Positions 1 through 7,184 of a DNA stretch of 58,608 nt are shown piece by piece. Within the stretch, counting starts at the first letter, position 1; each line of letters begins with the position of its first letter. Below the pieces are notes generated by a model. It saw only the letters and a program-made list of their open reading frames with translations. It was not told the origin of the DNA and did no database searches. The stretch is taken from positions 1-58,608 of the forward strand of contig JAURFU010000002.1 in NCBI GenBank assembly GCA_030834165.1, given 5' to 3'. The translations under genes and the position numbers were made by a program. This DNA comes from Verrucomicrobiota bacterium. Its GTDB lineage: Bacteria > Verrucomicrobiota > Verrucomicrobiia > Opitutales > UBA953.

Positions 1-1197
1 AAGTCCCCCGCTGGTGCCACCCAGTGGACACCGAAGGAGGCGGATGCGCAAGGCACCGTCCCGGATGCTCATAACCCGGACAAGCGCCACGCACCCGTGA
101 TGTTCACCACGGACCTCGCCCTCAAGTTTGATCCGGTCTACGCCGAGATCTCCAAGAAGTTCCACGCGGACCACGCGTACTTTTCCGAGACGTTTGCCAA
201 GGCCTGGTACAAGCTCACCCACCGCGACATGGGGCCCTATGTCCGCGGCCTCGGACCGCTCGTACCCCCGGCCCAGCTCTGGCAGGATCCGCTCCCGGCC
301 GTCGACCATCCGCTGGTCGATGCCGCTGACGTGGATAGCCTCAAGCAGGCCGTCCTCGCCACGGGTCTCTCAAACTCGCAGCTCGTCTCGGTCGCCTGGG
401 CCTCCGCCTCGACCTTCCGTGGCAGCGACAAGCGTGGCGGCGCCAACGGCGCCCGCATCCGCCTCGCCCCGCAGAAGGACTGGGAAGTGAACAACCCGGC
501 CGAACTCGCCAAGGTCCTCGCGGCCCTCGAGAAGGTGCAGGCCTCCTTCAACGCCTCCGCCAAGGGCGGCAAGAAGATCTCCATGGCCGACCTGATCGTT
601 CTCGCCGGCAACGCCGGCGTCGAAGCCGCCGCCGCCAAGGCGGGTACGCCGGTCAAGGTGCCCTTCCACCCCGGCCGCACCGACGCCACCCAGGAGATGA
701 CCGACGTCGCCTCCGTGGGCGTGCTCGAGCCCAAGCATGACGGCTTCCGGAACTTCCTCGGCCGCAAGCTCGACCGCCCGGCTCCGGAGAACCTCGTCGA
801 CCGCGCCCAGCTCCTGACGCTCTCGGCGCCGGAGATGACGGTGCTCGTCGGCGGCATGCGCGCGCTCGACACCACCGTCGGCTTCCCCGGCCTCGGCGTG
901 ATGACCAAGCAGCCCGGTGCGCTGACCAACGACTTCTTCGTCAACCTCCTCGACCAGTCCGTGGTCTGGGAGAAGGCGAAGATCTGCGAGCACTTCTTCG
1001 AAGGCCGCGACAGCAAGACCGGCCAGGTGAAGTGGACCGCCACATCGGTGGACCTCGTCTTCGGCTCCAACTCGCAGCTCCGCGCCCTCGCGGAAGTCTA
1101 CGCGAGCGCCGACGCCAAGGAGAAGTTCCTTCAGGACTTCGTCGCTGCTTGGACCAAGGTCATGGAGCTCGACCGCTTCGACCTCGCCAAGAAGTAA
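1..1197 (+). CDS. katG: Catalase-peroxidase KatG, C-terminal part (5' truncated by window edge)
   Basis: The frame is open from base 1, so the gene starts outside the window; 398 residues remain. Catalase-peroxidases are bifunctional haem enzymes that dismutate hydrogen peroxide and oxidise organic donors. The visible part matches the family from roughly the middle of the protein onward. It shows the segment [16 protein letters not shown] and the motif THRDMGP followed by LGPLVP and WQDPLP, which are hallmarks of KatG. The region [24 protein letters not shown] and the ending [13 protein letters not shown]-like tail match the second, non-haem-binding peroxidase-like domain. The haem-binding N-terminal half, with the catalytic Arg-Trp-His, is outside the window and cannot be checked. 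A strong terminator follows, so this is the last gene of its transcript and is probably unrelated to the downstream locus. The family call is near certain. Confidence 0.96.
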   Translation, partial: KSPAGATQWTPKEADAQGTVPDAHNPDKRHAPVMFTTDLALKFDPVYAEISKKFHADHAYFSETFAKAWYKLTHRDMGPYVRGLGPLVPPAQLWQDPLPAVDHPLVDAADVDSLKQAVLATGLSNSQLVSVAWASASTFRGSDKRGGANGARIRLAPQKDWEVNNPAELAKVLAALEKVQASFNASAKGGKKISMADLIVLAGNAGVEAAAAKAGTPVKVPFHPGRTDATQEMTDVASVGVLEPKHDGFRNFLGRKLDRPAPENLVDRAQLLTLSAPEMTVLVGGMRALDTTVGFPGLGVMTKQPGALTNDFFVNLLDQSVVWEKAKICEHFFEGRDSKTGQVKWTATSVDLVFGSNSQLRALAEVYASADAKEKFLQDFVAAWTKVMELDRFDLAKK

Positions 1198-1220
1198 GCA
1201 ATCCAGCCATCGCCTCCTCA

Positions 1221-1249
1221 AGGCCCGCCCTCACCGGCGGGCCTTTTTT
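1221..1249 (+). terminator. Rho-independent terminator after katG
   Basis: A 9-bp perfect stem (AGGCCCGCC at 1221-1229 with GGCGGGCCT at 1236-1244) encloses a 6-base loop and runs straight into a T tract (1244-1249). It lies 24 bases after the katG stop. Confidence 0.9.
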
Positions 1250-1310
1250 GTTGGCCCGGAAGGATCGTCATGATGCGCGGCAACTCCGGAAGGCCCACGG
1301 GGTTCAAACC

Positions 1311-3380
1311 ATGAAACCGATGCGAGAACACCGATCCTCCGCCCAAGGCACGCGACGATATTCGGCCGCGGCATCACGTGTCTTGCTGGCCGTCATGCTT
1401 GCTTCCAGCGCAACGCTGTCGGCCCAATCCGCCGAAGCAGTGTTCCAGAAGTTCGACCGCGACGGCGACGGCCGGGTGACTTCCGAGGAACTGCCGAGCA
1501 AACCGGCCTTCCAGCGCTACGATGCCGACAAAGACGGGGCCATCACGCTGGCGGAGTACAAGGCGGTGACCGGGAACACGGCCGGAGAGAGCCCTCTCCG
1601 GCGAACGGGCAAGAAGAACGGAGCGAGCGGAGAGATGCCCTCGGTCCAGCCGGAGGACATCCGAAAGATCACGAACGGCCCCGAGATCCTGAAACCGGGC
1701 GAGCTGGGCATCGGGCGCATGATCACCGACGTGACGTTCACGGACCTCACGGGCAAATCCCACCGCCTGAGCGACGGCCGGAAAGGAACGGTCATCCTCA
1801 TGACCAGCGCCACCTGCCCGGTCAGCAAGCGTTACGCGCCTGGCGTCGTCGAACTTCAGAAAGAGCTGGGCAAAGAAGGTCTCATGTTATTGCTGGTCAA
1901 TCCACTCGCCAGCGAGAAGCCGGAGGAGATCAAGGCCCAACTCGCCGCCGCCGGCATCACCGCGACCTATGTCCATGATAAGGAAAAGCTCCTCACCGGA
2001 GCGCTCCAAGCCCGCACCACGACCGAGGTCTTCCTGCTCGATGGCCGGAGGACGCTCGTCTACCGCGGGGCGTTCGACGACCAATACGGGATCAACTACA
2101 ACCTCGACGCACCGAAGCACCGTTACCTCCACGAGGCCATCGCCGCCTTCCTGAAAGGCGAGGCACCGGCCGTCCCGGCGACCGCCGCGCCGGGCTGTGA
2201 ACTCGACCTGCCGGAGAAATCCGCCGGCCAGATCACCACGGCCGTCACGTACCATCGCGACGTCGCCCGCATCCTGCAGCAGAACTGCGTGGGCTGCCAC
2301 CGCGACGGGGGCGTCGGACCTTTCCCGCTGGATGACATCGACGAGGTCCAGGATCGCGCCAAGACGATCCGTCGCGTGGTCACCGAGGGCACCATGCCGC
2401 CCTGGTTCGCGGCCCCGGAGAAAGACGCCGCCAAGAACCCCTGGGCCAACGACTGCAGCCTCTCGGCGCGTGACAAAGCAGACCTGCTGTCGTGGATCGA
2501 TTCCAAGGACCGTCCGCTCGGAGACCCGGCCGAAGCTCCGCTCAAGCGCACCTACCCCGCCGAATGGAGCATCGGCAAGCCCGACCTGATCGTCCAGCTG
2601 AGCAAAGCCCATGACATCAAAGCCACGGGGTTCATGCCCTATGCGAACGACATCGTGGAGACCGAACTGACCGAGGACCGCTGGGTCCAAGCCTATGAGA
2701 TCCTGCCGAGCGAACGCGACGTGGTCCATCACGTCATCGTAAGGGTGCACGCCAAAGGCGAGGTCGTCCGCAAGGCCGACGAGGGTTCGGAAGGCTACTG
2801 GGCCATCTACGTCCCGGGCAACGGCGCCAAGACCTACCCCGAAGGTTTCGCCCGGAAGATTCCCGCCGGCGCCAAGGTCAGTTTCCAGATCCATTACACC
2901 CCCAGCGGCGTGGCGAAGAAGGAACGCCTGAAGATGGGACTGATCTTCGCCAAGCATCCTCCATCCTTCGAGGTAAGGACCGCCCCCCTGGCCAACGTCC
3001 GCCTCGCGATTCCCCCTGGCGCGCCGCGGCACCTCGAGACGCATTCGCAACGCGTGCCTTTCGACATGCCGGTCACCGGCTTCATGCCGCACATGCATAC
3101 CCGGGGAGCCGGCTTCCGCTATGAAGTCGCCTACCCAGACGGCCGGAACGAGGTCCTGCTGGACATCCCGCGCTATGACTTCAACTGGCAGCTCCACTAC
3201 GCCTTGAAGCAACCCAAGCTCATCCCCAAGGGCAGCACCCTCAAGATTACCGCGGCCTTCGACAACAGCGCCGGCAACAAGGCCAACCCTGACCCCACCA
3301 AGCTGGTCAGATGGGGCAGCCAGACGGTGGACGAGATGATGATCGGCTACGTCGAATATTTCAGGCCGCTGAAGCCTTGA
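1311..3380 (+). CDS. Secreted EF-hand / redoxin / cytochrome c / copper monooxygenase-like fusion protein
   Basis: The protein has 689 residues from ATG 1311; ATG 1320 is an alternative start. An N-terminal signal peptide ends near residue 40. Two EF-hand loops follow (DRDGDGRVTSEE and DADKDGAITLAE). Next is a thioredoxin-fold redoxin domain (about residues 145-270) with a single candidate active cysteine, C169, in TCPVSKRY. A haem motif C326-VG-C329-H330 follows. The C-terminal half (about 400-689) resembles the C-terminal domain of ascorbate-dependent copper type II monooxygenases, with HHVIV and the candidate metal site PHMHTRGAGF. Such multi-domain proteins are known from Planctomycetota and Verrucomicrobiota, but their substrate is unknown. 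It is convergent with the FecR-like gene at 3475, with 94 bases between them and no canonical terminator. The redox domains suggest a periplasmic oxidoreductase; the reaction is inference. Confidence 0.85.
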   Translation: MKPMREHRSSAQGTRRYSAAASRVLLAVMLASSATLSAQSAEAVFQKFDRDGDGRVTSEELPSKPAFQRYDADKDGAITLAEYKAVTGNTAGESPLRRTGKKNGASGEMPSVQPEDIRKITNGPEILKPGELGIGRMITDVTFTDLTGKSHRLSDGRKGTVILMTSATCPVSKRYAPGVVELQKELGKEGLMLLLVNPLASEKPEEIKAQLAAAGITATYVHDKEKLLTGALQARTTTEVFLLDGRRTLVYRGAFDDQYGINYNLDAPKHRYLHEAIAAFLKGEAPAVPATAAPGCELDLPEKSAGQITTAVTYHRDVARILQQNCVGCHRDGGVGPFPLDDIDEVQDRAKTIRRVVTEGTMPPWFAAPEKDAAKNPWANDCSLSARDKADLLSWIDSKDRPLGDPAEAPLKRTYPAEWSIGKPDLIVQLSKAHDIKATGFMPYANDIVETELTEDRWVQAYEILPSERDVVHHVIVRVHAKGEVVRKADEGSEGYWAIYVPGNGAKTYPEGFARKIPAGAKVSFQIHYTPSGVAKKERLKMGLIFAKHPPSFEVRTAPLANVRLAIPPGAPRHLETHSQRVPFDMPVTGFMPHMHTRGAGFRYEVAYPDGRNEVLLDIPRYDFNWQLHYALKQPKLIPKGSTLKITAAFDNSAGNKANPDPTKLVRWGSQTVDEMMIGYVEYFRPLKP

Positions 3381-3474
3381 GATACCATCTCATCCATCCT
3401 TAACAGCCGACCCAGGCGGTGACGGCCCATCGAGGACGCCTATCGTTCAGACGTCGGCCCCGCCCCCGATCCGC

Positions 3475-4908
3475 TCAACGAACGGAAGTGACGCTGATGT
3501 GATCGAAGGCGACTTCCGCGCCACTCGCATCCGATGCCAGCGCCAGGCCTACGTAGGCGGTCTCGGCGAGAGGGAGCGTCTCTTTGCCGGTCACGGCCCA
3601 ATCGCGTCCGTCCTTGGATCGGAACGCGGTGACGGTGTCACCTCTCCGCACCAGCCTGACCCAATAAGGTCCGCCGGACTTTTCGTCGCCCGTGGCGGCG
3701 TTGGCTCGCTGACGACCGCCGTGCGGCCCGCGTCGCAGGGAAACAGACGGACCGGAAGCATTGCCGACGAAAGCCATCGGGGCATCCTCCGTGAGGTCGC
3801 GGCGGACGACCAGACCCGCGTCTCCGTTGACGGCGCCGGCCCCAGGGACGACGCGGGCGACGATCTCACCGTCGCCTCGCATCGAACGATAGACGAAGTG
3901 GAAGCCACCCTCCTGACGCCGCGCGCCATGCCCCTTGCCTCCGGTGAAGCGGCGCGAACCGGCCTCGCCGGCGGAACCGCGACCCGCGGAAGAAAGCCGC
4001 ACCGAGTCCGCCTCGAAGCGGACGAACGTAGGCGCTTCGGTCGGCCCCACGTCCTGCGAGTTCCATGGACGCGGGATGAGCGGCGTCACGGCGAATTCGG
4101 AGCCGGGCCGGCGATCGGCCTGCGCGAAGTATCCTTCGGCGACGGTCAGTTCGCGGCCATCATCCAGCCTTTGCCAACGGGCGCGGCCGGATTCGACCTC
4201 GAGCCTGACGCCCTCCGGTTGCGCGCGGAGGGTCATGGCTCCCTGATCGATGAGCGCTACCGTGTCGCCGGCTTCGACCCGCGGTCCGGAGACGGCGGAA
4301 GAAGAGAGGCGGAGCTCCCCACGGTGCAGGCTCAGCCGAGGGCCGGCCTCCACGGAACGGAAAGTGACCGCCGCAGGTCCGAGGAGTGTCGACGAGAAAC
4401 CTTGGGAAGCATCTCCGATGATCGCCACGCCTCCCGTGGCGACGACGATGCCGTCGCCGTCCCGGAGCACGAAACCATCGGCCGGAGCCGGAATCTTGCG
4501 GCCATTCCGTTCGACCAGGGTCGAACGACTCTGACCGGAAAGCGTCAGGCTGGCCGCAGGGTCAAGGCTCAGCGCAAACCAAGTGCCGAGGCCCACGACC
4601 AACAAGGGCAACGCCAGCCGGAGGACCGGACGTCCCAGCAACCACGAAAACATCTCATCCCACGGGGACGACGGTTCGGCCACCGGCTCGCGGAGCGGGG
4701 CGGAAGCAAAACGCTCCGCCGACACGGACGCGACGGAAGCAGCCTGCTGATCGCGCAGCGCCTCCCGGACGAGGTTGTCGAAACGCAGCTCGCGCACCAG
4801 CTGACGGCGGGCCTCCGGCTGGGCCAGCAGCGTGTTGAGCTCGCGCTGCTCATCGGCGGTAAGCGAGCCGTCCTGCCACTTCAGGAGGATTTCTTCGAGA
4901 CGGCTCAT
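3475..4908 (-). CDS. FecR-like membrane protein with C-terminal DUF1349-like jelly-roll domain
   Basis: The protein has 477 residues. Residues 1-60 form a soluble N-terminal segment (MSRLEEILLKWQDGSLTADE) like those that hold ECF sigma factors. One membrane helix lies near residues 95-115 (LALPLLVVGLGTWFALSL). A FecR-type domain spans about 125-285. The last 150 residues (from about 325, with FHFVYRSMRGDGEIVARV and WVRLVRRGDTVTAF) resemble DUF1349-type concanavalin-like folds, which in other proteins bind glycans. The start codon overlaps the sigma-factor stop in an ATGA arrangement, so translation is coupled. The likely role is a membrane anti-sigma or sensor protein whose outer domain detects a ligand. 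The sugar-sensing idea is inference. Confidence 0.82.
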   Translation of the reverse strand: MSRLEEILLKWQDGSLTADEQRELNTLLAQPEARRQLVRELRFDNLVREALRDQQAASVASVSAERFASAPLREPVAEPSSPWDEMFSWLLGRPVLRLALPLLVVGLGTWFALSLDPAASLTLSGQSRSTLVERNGRKIPAPADGFVLRDGDGIVVATGGVAIIGDASQGFSSTLLGPAAVTFRSVEAGPRLSLHRGELRLSSSAVSGPRVEAGDTVALIDQGAMTLRAQPEGVRLEVESGRARWQRLDDGRELTVAEGYFAQADRRPGSEFAVTPLIPRPWNSQDVGPTEAPTFVRFEADSVRLSSAGRGSAGEAGSRRFTGGKGHGARRQEGGFHFVYRSMRGDGEIVARVVPGAGAVNGDAGLVVRRDLTEDAPMAFVGNASGPSVSLRRGPHGGRQRANAATGDEKSGGPYWVRLVRRGDTVTAFRSKDGRDWAVTGKETLPLAETAYVGLALASDASGAEVAFDHISVTSVR

Positions 4909-5447
4909 AGTCCGAGTTCCCCGAGTTTGAGTTTCTTTTCCACGCAGACTCCCAGCGCCTGGCGCAGTCGCACGAGGGCCTTGATCACGGCGTCGCAGGA
5001 ATGACCCGCCTTGGCGGCGACATCCTTGAGCGGAAGTTCCTGCTCATACCTGAGCGACAGCATCTGACGCGACTTCTCCGGCAGAGCCCGCAGGCATTCG
5101 CCGAGGGCCTGGCGACGATCCTGATCCGAGCTATTGGCTGCGTCATCCTCCCCGAACGCCTGTTCGACGCAATCGAGGAACTCGACGAGGGTGCTGTCCA
5201 CGCGGACCTTCGAGTTCTGCTTCGTCCGCCAGTGCATCAGGATGAGGTTGCGCGCCACCGTGCGGCACCAGGCCGGCGGATTCTGGATGACGGCGCCCTT
5301 CTCGAGCTCGGCATGGAGCTTCAGCCAGACCTCCTGGAACACGTCCTCGGAAGTCTGCGCCTCACGCAGCAACCCATAGATGAACGCCATCAGGCGATGG
5401 CGGTCGGCGAGAAACCACGCGGTGATCTGTTGGTTGTTGAGGCTCAT
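4905..5447 (-). CDS. ECF-type RNA polymerase sigma factor
   Basis: This 180-residue sigma-70 family protein lacks region 1, as expected for extracytoplasmic-function sigma factors. Region 2 lies at about residues 12-75, with the core-binding segment EDVFQEVWLKL and the promoter-melting segment AWCRTVARNLILMHWR. Region 4 lies at about 115-170, with LPEKSRQMLSLRYEQELPLKDVA and a helix-turn-helix. I chose ATG 5447 (MSLNNQQITAWF) because the upstream in-frame ATG at 5495 adds only a Cys/Arg-rich stretch with no family match. The stop overlaps the start of the FecR-like gene, which makes the pair a classical sigma/anti-sigma operon. Its target promoters cannot be read from this window. Confidence 0.93.
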   Translation of the reverse strand: MSLNNQQITAWFLADRHRLMAFIYGLLREAQTSEDVFQEVWLKLHAELEKGAVIQNPPAWCRTVARNLILMHWRTKQNSKVRVDSTLVEFLDCVEQAFGEDDAANSSDQDRRQALGECLRALPEKSRQMLSLRYEQELPLKDVAAKAGHSCDAVIKALVRLRQALGVCVEKKLKLGELGL

Positions 5448-5516
5448 CGGACGTTCCCACCGGAAGCACCGTGGCCGGCAAGGAAATGCGGCCACGGCGC
5501 ACGGAGTGAGTCAATG

Positions 5517-5963
5517 TCAATTGGCCTTACCCTTGCCGCCGGGAGCGCCTTTACCGCCGGGACCAGGGGCGCCTTTGCCACGGCCGGCGTCGTCGCCGCG
5601 GCCATCACCCTTGCCGCCGGGACCACCCTTACCTCGACCGGCGTCATCGCCACGACCATCACCCTTGCCTCCAGGCCCAGGGCCGCCTTTGCCACGTCCG
5701 GGGCCGCCAGGTCCAGGACCACCTTTGCCTCGTCCATGGTGGCCGTGATGCCGGCGATGCCTTTCGAGGGCCTCACGGTCCTCGGAGGTCAAGGCCGTGA
5801 GTTCCGATGCGTCGAGCATGCCGTCGCCGTTCTTGTCATACTTGGCGAGCAGATCGGCGGGGGTGTCGGGCTGGTTGTCGCCTTTTCCTTTGGCTGCGCC
5901 CTGCGCATGGGCGGTGGCGGCCAGCGCGAGGCAGCCGAGGAGGATCGTGAGTGCTTTGTTCAT
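5517..5963 (-). CDS. Secreted Gly-rich EF-hand repeat protein
   Basis: The protein has 148 residues. A signal peptide (MNKALTILLGCLALAATAHA) is followed by one EF-hand loop (DKNGDGMLDASE, about residues 43-54) that should bind calcium. A His/Arg-rich linker (HRRHHGHHGRG) leads into a low-complexity Gly/Lys/Pro/Asp tail. The tail contains two identical 18-residue units (residues 96-113 and 114-131), built on GGKGDGRGDDAGRGKG. It lies directly upstream of the sigma factor on the same strand, so it may be the first gene of that operon. I recognise the EF-hand but not the family of the tail. Low-complexity cationic tails can bind acidic polymers, which is only a suggestion here. Confidence 0.78.
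   Translation of the reverse strand: MNKALTILLGCLALAATAHAQGAAKGKGDNQPDTPADLLAKYDKNGDGMLDASELTALTSEDREALERHRRHHGHHGRGKGGPGPGGPGRGKGGPGPGGKGDGRGDDAGRGKGGPGGKGDGRGDDAGRGKGAPGPGGKGAPGGKGKAN
5571..5678 (-). repeat. Two 54-bp coding tandem repeats
   Basis: These two adjacent 54-base units encode the identical 18-residue units of the Gly-rich protein. By my reading they differ at 11 positions, all third-codon positions and all synonymous. Confidence 0.75.
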
Positions 5964-6247
5964 GTTACTTGTGGTTTGGGTGTGTATGGGGGGAGGGTGT
6001 CACGATTGCCTTCGCAGGATAAGCGGCGCCCGGAGAGGCACCGGCCGTAACCATGCGGGGGTAGCAAGTCGTTACATAAGGGGTGATGCAGCCGAGGGCC
6101 CGACATGGACATTTATCTTTCCACGACGACCTTCCTTCATGAGGGGCCTATGTTGCGCGAGTAGACAGGGAGTGTCTTTTTCAGCCGTTATCGTTCCCTT
6201 TTCAGGTAAGGGCTGGGATTCTCATGCCATGCAGTTGTCGTAGGCGC
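5964..6247. promoter_or_regulatory. Divergent intergenic region, probable promoters both ways
   Basis: These 284 bases separate the minus-strand Gly-rich EF-hand gene from the plus-strand gene at 6248 and are less GC-rich than their surroundings. Promoters for both directions must lie here or nearby, but I cannot assign -35 and -10 boxes with confidence. A short motif, GTAGCAAGTCGTTA, starts at 6061. Confidence 0.4.
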
Positions 6248-7120
6248 ATGAAACCCCGCCTCAGGCTCTGCCTAGCCCTGCTGATTTCGCCTCTGGCGAT
6301 GCTCGCGCAGACGCCCTCGACGGCATCCTCCGAGACCGTCCGAGACCGGCTGTGGATCTTTACCGTCGTCGAAGGCGGCAACAACAAGAAGAGCCCCGCC
6401 TCCCCGAACGGCAACACGCAGCACTATATCGACGACTTCGCGCCTGGCGGCTCCCGCATGACGCCCGCCGAAGGGGCCTTCTGGCTGGGCGTGCCGAACC
6501 TGCTCTTCATCCGCAGCAACAACCTGCCGGCCGTACCTGCGGATCAGGTCAACCGGAGGAAGACCAGCTATCAGCAGTATGCCACGTCCTTCCAGCCTCT
6601 CGACCGTGTGGTCTGATCCACCGTCGGCGCCGGCGGTGAGGGCGGGATGGGCGAACTCCCCGCCACCCTCTCGCTCGCGCGGGAATTCCCCAACATCCGG
6701 GGCATCTTCCTGGACGACTTCGTGCGACCGATCCCGAGGAAGAAAGCCACGGACGCCCACATCGGCCGACCGGCCATGCCCCTCGCGGACTTCCTTGGCG
6801 AGTTCGACGTCCTCACGCTCTGGACCTGGGATTCCGCGGAGATCCCCGAGCTGGAAGCCAACCTCCTCGCGCTCGAGAAGATCGCCCCCAAGAAGGCCCG
6901 GATCGCCCTCGGCCTCTACCTCTGGGATTTCCAGAACAAGAAGCCCGTCTCCATGGAACTGATGAAGCATCAATGCGACTTGGGCCTGAAATGGCTCAAG
7001 GAGGGCCGTATCAGCGACATGATCTTCCTCGCCAACACCATGCTCGACGTGGGCATGCCCAGCGCGGATTTCTCCCGTCAATGGATCAAGGAACATGGCG
7101 GCGAAAAGCTGGGCCGCTGA
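6248..7120 (+). pseudogene. Secreted protein of unknown function interrupted by one in-frame TGA
   Basis: The reading frame runs from ATG 6248 to a stop at 7118-7120, with one in-frame TGA at 6614-6616 (codon 123). The frame does not shift. Upstream are a signal peptide (ending near SPLAMLAQ) and the segments RDRLWIFTVVEGG and SRMTPAEGAFWLGVPN. Downstream, protein-like sequence resumes at once with STVGAGGEGGMGELPATL and continues through IRGIFLDDF, LTLWTWDS and LGLYLWDFQNK. These hydrophobic/acidic blocks suggest a TIM-barrel-like fold. The expected residue at the stop is Trp (RVVWSTVGAGG), which one G-to-A change would convert to TGA. It could be a fresh pseudogene, a sequencing or assembly error, or a readthrough gene. 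Alternatively, two short proteins (6248-6616 and 6647-7120) are made. I do not recognise the family. Confidence 0.7.
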
Positions 7121-7184
7121 GGCGGCCTACGACTTGCGCTAAAAGACAGATAATCGCCGTTTTATTACTGGAACCTAAGAGACA

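Noticed and set aside
237-1221. Long open frames on the minus strand opposite katG and many similar long frames opposite other genes
   Set aside because: High GC makes antisense frames long. They lack family motifs and export signals, while the opposite strand carries clear conserved proteins.
5571-5678. CRISPR-like direct repeats
   Set aside because: The repeats are adjacent with no spacers, lie inside a coding sequence and differ only at synonymous sites.
6614-6616. Selenocysteine at the in-frame TGA
   Set aside because: The context predicts Trp, and I see no obvious downstream stem-loop of the required kind or selenoprotein family match.
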